Part shown: piece after piece, positions 34,501-46,813 of the stretch | Layout of the letters: each line of letters opens with the position of its first letter | Numbering within the stretch: the stretch's first letter is position 1 | From: Medicago truncatula | Taxonomy: Eukaryota; Streptophyta; Magnoliopsida; Fabales; Fabaceae | Length of the DNA stretch: 64,000 nt | Assembly: GCF_003473485.1 (NCBI RefSeq) | Contig: NC_053048.1 | Location: 21,321,255 to 21,385,254, forward strand | Reading direction: 5' to 3' | The notes under the pieces: generated by a model | Database searches by the model: none | What the model was told of the DNA's origin: nothing | Seen by the model: the letters and a program-made list of their open reading frames with translations, nothing else | Translations under genes and position numbers: made by a program

Positions 34501-36735
34501 TGTGAATGAGGAAAAGCTTAATAGCATCTTAAATATTGAATGCCAGCTCGGCGATCAAATATATGTGTTATTAATACATAAAAAAGTTAATTGCTAGGCG
34601 ATCAAATATATGTGAAATATGGAGTTTTTAAAATAATTAAGATGTTAGAAGGATAAAGTATTACTCGAATCTAATCAATCCCTATTTTCCTTTTTGAAGT
34701 CTACAGCCTTCGCGCAATGATGGCTTGCGACAGAAGGAAAGACTCCAAGCAAGAAAACAGGAACTTAACAAAGCTAAACATTAACATATATGTATAGTTA
34801 ACACATATGGTGACTGGTTCTAAAAGATTTGTACCAAACATGACATCTTATCATAATAACAGTCCACTAACACAGGTAACCATAGTTCATAAGAGTGAAG
34901 AATGCAAAACAAATGGAGACATGCACGACCAATGAGCTATAAGGTACAAAAATGCAATGAACTAGGCCAACAATTAACAAATGCAACATCATAGTAGCTG
35001 ATACCCATAAACCATTATTCCACTAACCCTCAAATTTTCAATAAGCATGCCACTAAGTTACCCCTTGATTCATCCAATCTGCTCCTCAAAAGAAAAAGAG
35101 AAAAGGCGAGCTTTTGGATATAGAGCTTAATTAAACAGTTAACTAATAAGCAATTCTCGTATAATAGCTTATATAAAACCTATTTCTTTAATCAAAGAGG
35201 AAATAAGGGTAAACGCTACACAATCTGAAAGTAGCTTATGACAATAAGTGATAGTAGTTTTTGGAAAAATGATAACAAGTGATTTGGAGGATTTAATCAA
35301 CTATTTTCGTAAGTTCTTCCAAACACTTATGCCAGTATTTATGTCATAATATAAGAAAATAATCTCTTTCAAACATCCCCAAAGTGTAAACCCAAAGAAC
35401 GATAGAATTTGCTTTCATATGCACAAATTTGGTACAGAAATAAGACACATAAGTTAATGACAGAAGACAAGACACATAAGTTCAACAGAGTGAAGAATAC
35501 GAAACAAATGAAGACACCCGCAAGTCATGACTAATGAACTAGTCAAATAACCAAGTAATACAACATCATAGTAGCTGATCTTGTTTGGATTATATCATAG
35601 ATTCATATCTGAACAGCTATTAAATAGTCGCTTATAATCTAAGACCTTTTATAAAAACTATGTCTTTAGTCAAATAGAAAATTAGGGTAAATTCTATATA
35701 ATATGAAAGCAACTTATGACAATAAGTGATTTGAAGGACCTTATAAAAATATTTTGAAAACTATGGACATATCATCAGCTATTTTCACAAGTTCTTCCAG
35801 ATAGCTTACACCATAACATAAGCAAATAAGCTCTTCCAAACATCTCCAAAGTAATAAACCCTAAGATTGAAAATTTTTGCTTTCCTAGGCACCAATTTGA
35901 TCATTATAAAACCCCTAAAAAAAACAATGACAACTAACTACAACTATGGCGATGTTTGGATCTACAGCTTATTTTCAGCTATTACCCCAAATGCTTATCG
36001 GTTAAATTATTTTCATATAAGGTATAAGCTGTTTTTATAAGTTATCTTCGAGAACTTATGAAAATAAGCTGAAATAACTTCTTCCAACCAGTGTCAAAAA
36101 ACTTATGCCAGTAAATAAGCTCAAATACGGCAATCCAATCAGACCCTATATATCGTATAAAACAAGCTAAATAATTGCACAAGTAACATCAAAGTGAAAC
36201 AGCATAGCATCATATAAACACAAATTTTTCCAAGAAGCAACAACAAATAAAAAAAACTTATGAAAATAAACTAAAAAAAACTTATGACAATCATATAAGC
36301 TGTTTTCATAAGCTCTTCCAAACAGTGTCACAAAACTTTTTTTTTAAAAAAACTCGATATCCGACCCAAAGACCGATAATAGTATCACAAAACTTATGCC
36401 AATAAACAAGTTCAAATACGCAAATCCAATCAAACCTTATATATCTTATAAAAAACAAGCTAAATAATTGCAGAATTAACATCAAAATCAAACAACATAA
36501 CGTATTAACATCATATAAACCCAAATTTTTCGAAGAAACCAACATCAAACAATAGAAATCACGAAAAAACTAACCTGTAAAGCTCTTCAAAGCTAAGTCC
36601 ACTAGCATTGTGATTATAAATCTGATGAATAGCATTTTCCAGTATGATCCAAGTTTTATCACCATACTGCGGATCCATTACAACCCCATGCTTAAAACCC
36701 TCAATGCGAAAATTCCTCTTCCTTGGGTTACTCAT
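31581..36735 (-). pseudogene. CUL3-like cullin, array copy 3: full length with one premature stop
   Basis: Exons on minus: 36735-36575 (start MSNPRKRNFRIEGFKHGVV, end SFEELY plus split Arg) and 33618-31581. With the internal stop counted, the model has 732 codons, the same length as Arabidopsis CUL3A. Cullin repeats, cullin-homology domain (SLFVDDKLRKGLKGVSEDVV, KYYKQHLAKRLLSGKTVSDD) and neddylation motif (RIMKSRKQLEHNN, lysine at about 676) are all present and in one frame. The single lesion is TAA at 32849-32847 (codon 311), after IREVMTS, where copies 1 and 2 have His; VKDYGKQLVTDPERLKDPVEF continues in the same frame. Unless read through or miscalled, this leaves a 310-residue N-terminal product. 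A probable 130-bp 5' UTR intron lies upstream. The coding intron is about 3 kb. Confidence 0.85.
34900..36540. repeat. Cluster of degenerate AAGCTTAT-type MITE relics in the CUL3 copy 3 intron
   Basis: At least four decayed segments here contain ATAAGCT, CTTATGAAAATAAGCT and TCTTCCAA-CA elements in both orientations (for example 35100-35390, 35570-35830, 35945-36150, 36290-36460). They resemble the common legume MITEs that begin with GTTTGG and hold AGCTTAT. Individual ends could not be fixed. A related relic is at 58060-58235. Confidence 0.5.
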
Positions 36736-36766
36736 CTTCTTCTATTTCAAGCAAATACACAAACAC

Positions 36767-36896
36767 CTACAATGCATAAAAAAAAAAAAAGAAAAAACAT
36801 AATTATCCATTACATAACCTAGATTAATTCCATTAAAAAAAACATCAAATTGAAGAGAAATGAGAGATTAACAACAAGAAAAGCTAGAGAAGTTAC
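36767..36896 (-). other. Probable 5' UTR intron of CUL3 copy 3
   Basis: On the minus strand CTCG-GTAACTTC at 36897/36896 makes a good donor. A pyrimidine-rich stretch then TGCATTGTAG-GTGTTTG at 36767/36766 makes a good acceptor, 31 bp upstream of the ATG. Such leader introns are common in plant housekeeping genes. No transcript evidence is available. Confidence 0.5.
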
Positions 36897-37936
36897 CGAG
36901 AAAGCGATTATGAGGTTGAAATGAAGCTTTTGAGTTGAGAGAAAATGGCAGCAATTTTTCTGTTTGGTTTGGTAGTGAAGAAGAACGTTGGTTTAGTTGA
37001 ATGGTTTCAGCGCGTCGTACTTATATGATACGAAGTTTGGTTTTGTATTATGGTTTCATTCATTGTATTATTCAAAATTAGTAAAAAAATTTATATGGAA
37101 GAATTAAATAAAAGGAATTTGAACAAAAAAAGAATCAGTTTTTTTTATCTTATGCAGGAAGGAATTAGTTTTTTTTTTTTTTTTTTTTACAAAAGGAAGG
37201 AATTGGTTAGATGTAGAATATTTTTAAATAAATAGATATTGGTATTTTATATACCAAAAACAATAGATATTGGTATTTTATTATTGGTTAAACAAAACTA
37301 TAATGTCTCAATTTACAAAATTAATGTGTGGTTAAAATGAATTGAAGGATCTTTTTACCTACATTAGATTATTTTATTTGTACAAGTTAACTCAATTGAT
37401 AATGTCCATATAGTTAGATTGAACATCTGCACTGGAATATTGCAATTATACGTGTGAATTACAGTTGTGTTTGTCATTTTGTCTATTGATAAAATAAAAT
37501 AAATTTTTTAACATTGTTATTGACATAGAAGTCGTACCAATATACCAATAAATTTTTTAATAATCAATTTGATCAACTTACCGGACTTCTTGAGAAGGTT
37601 AAACTCCAAACATATTGGTGGTTGAAAACGAACTACATAACGTTCAATTTTGACTACCCTTTTGGAGGCAAAATCCTTTATGTTGTTTTAAAATTGTGAT
37701 GTAATTCGTTTTTGGTTTCTTTGGCTGTTGGTAGCCTGTCTGTTTTGCCTGTAAACTTTTAACAGCTACCCCTAGCACGCCTTGTGCTTGAGGGGCCGTT
37801 ACCTATTCATTTAATATAATTTGCTTAGTTTATTAAAAAAAAAAAAAAATCGTACCAATAAATCATTCTAAGCATAGTTCAATTGATAAAGATGTTGTAA
37901 TATGCAAATGTTGAATACTGAATTCCCAACTTAAAG
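36897..37936. other. Upstream region of CUL3 copy 3, then intergenic
   Basis: Holds the 5' UTR and presumed promoter of copy 3 (about 36900-37030) and AT-rich sequence with several A or T runs. No other gene is supported. Confidence 0.4.
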
Positions 37937-38225
37937 GTATGCTAGAACACACCCACTAGTTTTTATGTGGGAGTATTTTAGCAAAACTACACCTTAGGGT
38001 GCATTTAATCACCTTTTAATTATTTCACTTGCGAAAATACTCCTTCTAAAAAATAAGTGGGTGTATTCTAGCAAATGCCTATAGGATTTGCTATAACACA
38101 CTCACTTGTTTTTTTAGAAGGTGTGTTATAGAAACATACACCTTAAGGTGTACTTATTAACTTTTTAGTTATAACTTGCTAAAACACTCTCATATAAAAA
38201 CCAATGGGTGTGTTATAACAAATCT
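37937..38225. mobile_element. TIR MITE, about 290 bp, same family as 45793-46076
   Basis: Begins GCTAGAACACACCCACTAGT and ends with the inverse (CAATGGGTGTGTTATAACAAA). Its interior repeats the ACACCTTA-GGTGT palindrome and AAAATACTCCTTCTAAAAAA, so the element consists of two related halves. The copy at 45793-46076 aligns along the full length. Confidence 0.75.
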
Positions 38226-38917
38226 CATATATAAAGGTTACTTCTAGAATACTTAGCGGAAACTATCCTAATAGTATCAATATACATATTCGACACGGTT
38301 ACTTCTTTTATTTTGAGGTATTTAGATTACAAAATACCTCTCAAGGTCCTTTAAGTTTTATTTTTTTATTTTTTTTACTTTGAGTTTGGTGTTTGTAATA
38401 AGTTAATCCTTTAATTTCTTTTTGTAACAAATTAATCTTTTAGTTAATTTTTTTTTTTTTTGCAACAAATTGATTTTTAAGTCATAAAATATTTACAGTG
38501 TTCTTTTTATTTCATCAAACTTCGTTAAAATTGTTCAAGTTACCATTTAACATTGACGTGACGGGTTCAAAAATTGTTCATGACATGATAAATTACACAC
38601 TTTTACACCTTCTTGTTTTCGAATTCAAACCTAATTTACTCATAAATGTTGCATGATCAATATTATAAATAAAGACATAATTGGATAATACACATATGAA
38701 TTTTAGTTTTTATATCAATGAATTAGGACCCACCAAGTTACCATTAGACCTCTACATAAACACTTTTTTAACTTGGTTTGATGAATTATTCAAAACAAAA
38801 AAAAAAACTTAGGTTGATGAAAATGGCAATGGTGAAATGGAAATATTTAATGACTTGAAGGACCAATTTGTTACAAAAAATAAATACATTAAAGGACTAA
38901 TTTATTATAAACATCTA
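38226..38917. other. Intergenic, AT-rich
   Basis: Contains scattered TTAATC(C/T)TTTAGT-like phrases typical of decayed MITEs. No gene is supported. Confidence 0.35.
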
Positions 38918-39485
38918 CTCCCTCCGTTCCTTTTTAAGTGTCAGTTTTAGAATTTTAACACAAAAATAGTAAAGTGTATTTTTACACACTTTTTCTCTAT
39001 TATACCCTCATTTTAATCCACTAATAATTTCCTATTTTTTGCACACACTTTATCTTTTCAATAAATTAAATATGTAACAAAAAATTCTTAGTTACTACTC
39101 TCTTTCTCCAACAATTTTCTATTTTTTTACGCGCTTTATCTTTCTCTCAAAACAAACAATTTTCAATTTTCTAAATATTATGCATATCTCTTGAAATTTT
39201 TAACATGTATTACTCATGTTATTTATAGAATTTTAACTCTTCATGGAACTATTATCATATTTAACAAAATTTTGTTTAAATTTGAAGATAACAAGAAACA
39301 AATTTTGTTTAAAAACAAAACAAACAAACTTTGTTTAAAAAAACAAACTTTAGTTATATTGAAAAATATAAGAATAATTGACAAAGGGTATAATTGACAA
39401 ATCATACCCTTAAAATACCAAAACGACAGTTAAATAGGAACGAAAAATTCACCCTAAAAAAACACTTAAAAAAGAACAGAGGGAG
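38918..39485. mobile_element. Stowaway-type TIR element, about 568 bp
   Basis: Left end CTCCCTCCGTTCCTTTTTAA preceded by TA; right end reads AAAAAGAACAGAGGGAG followed by TG. CTCCCTCCGT ends are the classic Stowaway (Tc1/mariner-derived) terminus. Interior AT-rich, no transposase. Confidence 0.75.
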
Positions 39486-40247
39486 TGATTTAAAGAACCG
39501 TGGAAGATATTTGTCGTAGATTTTATGATGAACTAATACTATTTTTGCCTAAATTTCTCAAAGAATATGTATAAAAAAAATTGAACAATAACTTACATAT
39601 TTAATTTTTTTTTCTTAAGCAACAATGAAAAATTATAAATATATGGCTTAATTGAACTTTTGACTCAAAGCACCGTCAATGTATGATTTTGTCCTCCATT
39701 TTGTGCATGGCTTTCGCACTACAACTGATTAATAAAACTAACAGTAACACACAACTGCGAGATCTCTGTGTCCAACTTAATAATATCAATATTGACAGTT
39801 GTGCTAAAATTCTCTTTCTTGGAACGGATACCAGTTTGATACAATGAATATATTCAAATATGGAGAAAAAAAAACTTTAACAAATTTTTTATATAGAATA
39901 TTAGAAAAAAAGGAAATTAAATAGATATAGAATATTTTTAAATGAATTAAATAATATTATAATTTTTTCTTAAAAAAATAAAATTAGTTTTGAAAAGAAA
40001 TATATAAAAGATAAAAATGTAAATATACTTTTCAAAAATATCATTTTACTCCATAACAAATAACTATTTTTATAAATTTCTCAATATTGGATACTGGTTT
40101 TATAAGAACAATAAAGGATAAAAACTAATTGGTGCATTAGTTTAAACGTGATTTAAATAAAATAAAATTAGGATCTAGCTTACAAAAATTCAACATTTTT
40201 CTTTTTGTTTTTGTCAAGTATCCTAGCGACTAGAATTAACTTTTTTT
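39486..40247. other. Intergenic, nothing recognised
   Basis: AT-rich sequence without a supported gene or repeat end. Confidence 0.4.
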
Positions 40248-40337
40248 AAGGTGAATCAGCGGAGTGTTCGGGTTTGAACCCCGGCCCCTACATGTAACAA
40301 TGCATGTCTCTGCCAACTGAGTTATGCTCACGGGAAC
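40248..40337 (-). mobile_element. tRNA-derived SINE fragment
   Basis: The minus strand shows an A-box-like TAACTCAGTTGGCAGAGAC and a B-box-like GGTTCAAACCC within GAGCATAACTCAGTTGG...GGGGCCGGGGTTCAAACCCG. It is the head of a legume SINE, related to 52127-52203, not a working tRNA: no foldable acceptor stem is present. Confidence 0.6.
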
Positions 40338-41037
40338 AAATTCAACATTTTTTTACAAAAATGTTTTTATTATTATTGGTTAAAATTTTGGAGAGTCTGC
40401 ATTTTTTTATTATACAAAAATTTAACGTGAGGAGATGATGCTTTAAGATTTGTCACTTGAAAATTCGGACGAGCCTATTTATTTATGTGGACTCTACCTA
40501 TGTGATAGAAAGAAAAACGGTGTCAGTAAAAAATTGAAACAAAAAATGAAAGAATAGAAACAAAAACTGAACTAGGGGTTAGTGATAACTTGTTAAATAA
40601 CATTCCCATAATTTCAGGTTTGGAATCTTCTGATTTGTCATTAGAGACTTCTTATCTTCCCTGCTTAATACACTTGGTATGGAATTAGCTGACCATAATA
40701 AAGTGTTTAAAGTTTATAATGGATTTATACTTGATTTGGGTATTGTAGTAATGGATACTTGCATGCATAGATTTCCATTACATTTTCACAAGATACTTTT
40801 AGTTTAAAAAGACATTATCATCATCATTACTAGAGTTCAATAAAATAATAGTCTACCATGACTCTATGATTTTTTTCTATTTTTTTTTTTGTCAATCTAA
40901 ACATGCATACACTAGCTTGCATTTTTTTTTTCACACTACGTAATAAAATGAGTGTTTAGATGATCACATTTGCAAATACGTACAATAAACAAAACTGATT
41001 TTAGAAAAAGAGGGAAATAATTACATTTCATAAAAAA
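40338..41037. other. Intergenic, nothing recognised
   Basis: AT-rich sequence between repeats; no supported gene. Confidence 0.4.
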
Positions 41038-41300
41038 TACCATCCGTCTCAACATATGTGTTCCTTTTGCTATATATTTTTTTCTCAATTTATTACAATA
41101 CCAATAAATATTTATTATTATTTTCCACCAACATATCTCAATTTATTGCATTTTAATCATTTAACCATTCCATTAATTATAAACTAATAAGGGTGGTTTA
41201 ATCAAATAAACCATATTTTTCCATTGAAATCAACTCTACAAATCATTTAATTAATAATCGTCTAAAATCCAAAAGAAACCTATTTTGAGACGGGAGCAGT
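41038..41300. mobile_element. Stowaway-type MITE, about 262 bp
   Basis: Left end CCATCCGTCTCAACATATGT and inverted right end CTGCTCCCGTCTCAAAATAG share the CC(A/C)TCCGTCTCAA terminus. Interior AT-rich. Confidence 0.6.
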
Positions 41301-41363
41301 ATTTTACTTTAACTAAAAAATTGATCCATTGAAGTTTCTAAAGTTAATAAATGTAACTGAGTA

Positions 41364-41489
41364 CTCTCTTCGTCCTAAAATGTAAGTAAAAATTGGTGAA
41401 CAAAAAGTTAATGTATGTGGTTCAAAATTTATATCAGATACATCAACTTACGTTGACTCATTTTTACTTATATTTTGAGACGAATGGGG
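41364..41489. mobile_element. Stowaway-type MITE, 126 bp, TA target duplication
   Basis: CTCTCTTCGTCCTAAAATGT on the left and, inverted, CCCCATTCGTCTCAAAATAT on the right; each is flanked by TA (41362-41363, 41490-41491). The inner arms also pair (AAGTAAAAATTG against CATTTTTACTT). Confidence 0.8.
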
Positions 41490-42091
41490 TATTATTCAAA
41501 GAAACTACCACTTTTTCAAGCTAAGTTGAACAAAGTAGGATAACCATCACATGGCATTTACATAAATGACACATCCAAACTTTCCAATTAAACTCTTAAC
41601 AATCATATAATTTTTTGCACCAACCTAAAGTCGTCCATAAAACGAACCTATGAGTCCCATAAATGAACATATTGACTCCCACAAACTATTCGACATCACA
41701 AATCCACTCCCTAGTATCGCAATGAAAGAGACCCAATAAGGATGCCATATTGAATATCTACCACCACTCTAACCTGTGAAACCACCAAGTTCTAGCTAGC
41801 AGCCATATCATAATTATTATGCACCCTTCTACTAACCTCCAACCACAACTTAAATGGCAGTGAAAAAATATCCATCGTGAATTTGTTTTTTTTTTTTAAC
41901 CGCAAAATTTATTAAAAAACAAGTCTTTGTTCAAGACCGAACAGATAAGTAACACAAAAACAAAGTAGCAATATCCCAACACATGCAACGATGAATCACT
42001 TACACACCCACATTGATAATTATAAGGTGGCCCAAGTTTCTTTATTTTTGGGCTGCAATCCTATTTAACTTCAAAAAATAAAAAAAAATAA

Positions 42092-42132
<41 letters not shown>

Positions 42133-42411
42133 TTATTTTATTAAATATTTATTATAATTTATACACTAGCATTCAACGGACACGTCTCCCTGCTCATTTT
42201 ATTACACTAACGCGTGTATAAACTATGAATAATAACTTTTTATAAAATTTTAATTTTGATTAAAATTATAGGTATAGATAATAGATATCTTGCAGTTGGA
42301 CTTTCATATTGTAACAAATTATACTTATCTTTTTCAATGATATCAATAGCATAACAAATATTATATAAATTCTTATCTTTTTTAATAAATTGTATTTTCA
42401 TAGTCAAATTT
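41490..42411. other. Intergenic with TA microsatellite
   Basis: A-rich run then TA repeat at about 42080-42127. No gene is supported. Confidence 0.4.
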
Positions 42412-43446
42412 GGACTTAAATATGTAAATTGTCCCCGTAAGTTCGCATGTTTTTTGTTTTCGTCCGTGTATCATTTTTGTTCTAAAACAACCCCTGCAAG
42501 TTAATAACTTTTTGATTTTCGTCCCTCCCGTCAACTTCCGTTACAAAAACGCCAAAGTGTCTAATAGTGGCTGACATGGCGAAGGATGTGTTGAGAACAA
42601 AATCCTTTATTTGATGTTTTAAAGATCACAAACATTCTATAGTTTTTAACTTGTTATCTACTAATATGTTTTGTGATAAATTTTTCATGAAAAATGTTCT
42701 TGTTAAAGAGAAGAACGTTCTAAGCTTATAAATAATCTCATCAAAGCAAAAGAGCAAAAAGACACACATACACTTTCTACTACATCATTGAAAGGAAGAA
42801 CAAAATATTCCCTTTGTCTCACCAAAAGAGGAGCTACATTGATAATTGCCACTAAAAGGAAGCAATCTATGTGTCATGGCAAGGCTTTGCAACAAAAAGA
42901 ATATTCATTGTCAAAAGGCCAAAGGAGTCTTAAAAGAAAGAAGAAAATCTAAGTTTACACAAGAAGAACATTCTCAAGAATGGTATGCTAAAGTTACAAC
43001 AAGATAAGGATGACATCCTAATGCCACCATATCATAGTTGGCCTACAATCACGCGTGTGCTTTCTCCAAACAGCTGGAATTCAAAGAATGTCCTCAATAA
43101 CGTTCTGCAACTCACAAAGTTTCCTCCTTGAGCACTCTTGCACGCCAAGCAACAAAAAACATAAGTACATGGGATGTTTTTAGAAAGGACAACACAACTT
43201 CCTTTGTCTATGAAGCTTCAAGACATAAGCTTCTATAAATACAAGCACACACCCTTGTTAATTCTCACGAGCTTACAACAAGATTATCATACTCTCTCAA
43301 AGCAATATCAAATCTCTCTCTCTCTCTCACGTGAATATCAATCAAAAATATTCAAAAGCTCTTCAACTACAACAACAAACAAACTTCTATTCTTTCACTA
43401 GATTTGGATCGTAATCTTTTAAGTTTGTTTTATCATAATCTCAAAC

Positions 43447-45194
43447 CAGTGGCGGAGCCAGGAAATTTATGGAGCCTGGGCGAAAAATTAATCGTAAATT
43501 CACATATGACATAATATATAAATAGTCATAAATCGATTTTTTTTTTAATTTTTATTATTTTACCTAAAAAAAATCAAAATAAATGAAGTTTATCATTTTA
43601 TCAACAAAAGTACAATTTAAAATAGGGTTATTAATTGAAATTAATCACGTAATATACGTGAAGTCTGAAAATTGATCCTGTAATTAAATAACATGCATTC
43701 TGACTAGGGTTGGGAATAGGCCAGGCCGGCCTACAGGGGCCTATGGCCTGGCCTGTTTAAGCCTGGCCTGGCCTGGCCTGTTTATTAAAAAGGCTAGGCT
43801 TAGGCTTTTTAAAAAGCCTATTTAAGTAAATAGGCCAGGCTTAGGCTATCAAAAAAGCCTATGAAGTCTAATAGGCCGGCCTGTTTATGCATGTTAGGCT
43901 TCATAGTGGACTTTTTAAATAGGCTTTAAAGCATTATAGTGAAATAGGCTTTTAAGGCCTTATAGTGATAGACAAGTCTTACACTCAAATAGGCTTTGAG
44001 GCCTATTAAGCCTATTTAAAAGTAGATAAAATAGAATGTTTAGTGACTTTAATAGTAAGTAGGCCTGTAAATAGGCTTTCAGGCCAGGCCAGGCCAAAAA
44101 AATAGGCCTATGAAAGGCCATAGGCCAGGCTCAGGCCTGCAAATTTTTTCGTAGGCCAGGCTCAGGCCTATCAAAGCCTGGCCTGGCCTGGCCTATTCCC
44201 AACCCTAATTCTGACCATGTAATTCGAGATTTTTATTATTTATAACATGTAATATACGCGAAGTCCAAAAAAGCAACTGAGAGATTGAATTTTTTCATGA
44301 CTTCCCAGCGGCGAGTTAAGAACGTTAAAATATGGCTTTAACAAAAAAATTATAAATTTTCGACAAACGAAAAATTAATTATGAATTTTTAAAGTGTCAA
44401 AAGCTCAAAAAACAAAACAACAGAAATCTCGATCTATAAATCAAATTTTGAGCTCATTATTTGCAAAGACATCTATAAAAATACATAAAAGAGATTTGTA
44501 AAGTTTCATAGCATTTCAAAGTCGTTTAAATTTATTTTAATTTTTCAACTGAAACGTGCAAAATTGAAATTTTGTTCCGCGTAAGCGTATACTCACAAGT
44601 CAAATTTAGTTCCCTAATTTTGTAGGCATGACTAGAATATGATAAGAAACATTCACAATGAAATTTTGTAAATTTTAAACGAGATACAAATTAATTATAA
44701 ATTGTTTAAGAAATTCATAATTATGAGGGAATAAAAATTCATAATTAATTTATCCCTGGTCGAAGAAATTTAATTTTATGTAAAGCTATATTTTAACGTG
44801 CTAAACATGTAAGAAAAAAATAGTGAAAAAATTCAACATTTAGGTCACATGTTTAGACTACACGTATATTATAGGGTGGCCAAAATTAAATAAGAAGAAA
44901 TTCAAGTTACAATGTTAGAATATATGTTTTGTATTTTATTGGGTCATTTTTCAAACATAAAGTATATTACAGAGTCAATTTGAACAATTAACCCGTTAAA
45001 ATAAGAGCGATGAAACTGTCAATAGTGTGCTAAATAAAATTCCAAGACCTATTTACGTGTGACAATTTTCAGATTGCCCAAATTTTTCTTTTTGTAAATG
45101 TGTTAATGAGCTTTTGGGTTGAGTCTAATGTGCAAAAATTATCGATCGAGCCCGGGCGACCGCCCGGGATCGCTACACGGTAGAACCGCCCATG
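43447..45194. mobile_element. hAT-like element nested in the solo LTR, 1748 bp, 8-bp target duplication
   Basis: TCTCAAAC flanks it on both sides (43439-43446, 45195-45202). Ends are CAGTGGCGGAGCC and, inverted, CATGGGCGGTTCT: short imperfect inverted repeats. No transposase remains. It carries another hAT MITE inside (43705-44207). Confidence 0.8.
43705..44207. mobile_element. hAT MITE, GGCC-rich, nested, 503 bp, 8-bp target duplication
   Basis: TAGGGTTGGGAATAGGCCAG opens the element and its inverse closes it; ATTCTGAC flanks both sides (43697-43704, 44208-44215). The body is built almost wholly of AGGCCTGGCCTG, AGGCTT and TAGGCC words on both strands, so it can fold extensively. TAGGGTTGGGAA-type ends are common in plant hAT MITEs. 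Confidence 0.85.
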
Positions 45195-45756
45195 TCTCAA
45201 ACAAGTGTTGAGAAAATAGGATCCACAACATAACTCTCTTACAAACACAAAGTGTATTTAGATCTCAAGTCTATTGGGCTTAATAGTTTGAGATAGAACT
45301 TTTCTTGTGTGATCAAGAATTGTAGAAACCTGCTAAGGTTAACAATACATGGTGTAATAGACTGATCTGGCGTGATCAAGAACTGTAGTGCTACTAAGGA
45401 CGATTTGGTGGCTTGAAACTATAGTGGAAAATCTCACACAAAGTGTGGGAACTAGACGTAGCCCACATTGGGTGAACTAGGATAAATATCTTGTGTCATC
45501 TTCTAACTTTTTCTATTTATTTGTTTAAACACTAAACACACACTATCACTATAATTAATTAATCATCCATAACTTTCTGGTCCTTAACTAATTACTAAAT
45601 TATCTCTAGAGTTCTCTGATCCTTAATTAATATTTTCTTAATTACTTTATATTAATCCAGAGTTCTCTGGTCCTTAATTAAATATTAACACTTTATAATT
45701 CAGCTCTTAGTTCAATATAATTGTTCTCCAGAATATTCTGGTCCAAATATAAACTG

Positions 45757-45792
<36 letters not shown>

Positions 45793-45794
<2 letters not shown>

Positions 45795-46074
45795 GGAACA
45801 CACCCACTAGTTTTTATGTGGGAGTGTTTTAGCAAAGCTACACCTTAAGGTGTGTTTAACCACTTTTTAGTTATTCACTTGCTAAAATACTCCTTCTAAA
45901 AAATAAGTGGGTGTATTCTAGCAAATGTCTATAGGATTTGCTAGAACACACCCACTTGTTTGTTTAGAAGGTGTATTATAGCAACATACACCTTAAGGTG
46001 TATTTATTAACTTTTTAGTTATAACTTGCTAAAACACTCCACATAAAAACTAGTGGGTGTGTTCTAGCAAATCC

Positions 46075-46076
<2 letters not shown>
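45793..46076. mobile_element. TIR MITE inserted in a TA microsatellite, about 284 bp
   Basis: GGGGAACACACCCACTAGTT opens and AGTGGGTGTGTTCTAGCAAA with TCCCC closes the element. TA repeats border it on both sides (45762-45792 and 46077-46124), so the insertion split one (TA)n tract. Same family as 37937-38225. Confidence 0.8.
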
Positions 46077-46129
<53 letters not shown>

Positions 46130-46527
46130 TAAGTTTCCAGAGTTCTCTGATCCTTAATAATTATTAATACTGCTTTAATATTTTCATTTAAGTATTAATT
46201 ATTGAATTATTCTCGAGAACATTCTAGTCCTTTATAAAACAATTATTCTACAAATCTTTCTATCTAACTTTACCAAGAAATACTCTTGAGTATATTTACT
46301 TACTTTTCCTTTCAGAATTAAAATTTAAAAAGGATCGCAATTCAAACCACCATTTCTTGTGATGTTTATTGTTACTTCAGGATGATGTGGCAAAAAACGC
46401 TTATGTGTCGTAACAGATGATCCTTGACTGTATTACTGAGACCAAAACAAACAAAAAAGGTACAGAGGGACGAAATTAAAAACACCTAAATAACAAAATT
46501 TAAAATTTAAAACCCTTGTTGTTTCCA

Positions 46528-46813
<286 letters not shown>

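Larger units (their letters stand above)
42589..46379 (+). mobile_element. Solo LTR nested in the TIR element, 5-bp target duplication GGATG
   Basis: Starts TGTTGAGAACAAAATCC, ends TTATTGTTACTTCA, flanked by GGATG at 42584-42588 and 46380-46384. After removing the hAT element and the MITE inside it, it is about 1.75 kb. The 3' half has several units of (A)GAGTTCTCTGGTCCTTAATTA-type repeats (45570-45700, 46130-46160). No internal domain adjoins it. The TGTTGAG...CTTCA ends fit copia LTRs; the family is tentative. Confidence 0.75.

Noticed and set aside
40248..40337. Possible tRNA gene
   Set aside because: A and B boxes are present but no acceptor stem or anticodon arm can be paired; it is a SINE head.
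43705..44207. GGCC-rich block as a CpG-island-like promoter or RNA gene
   Set aside because: Inverted ends and 8-bp target duplication show it is a hAT MITE.
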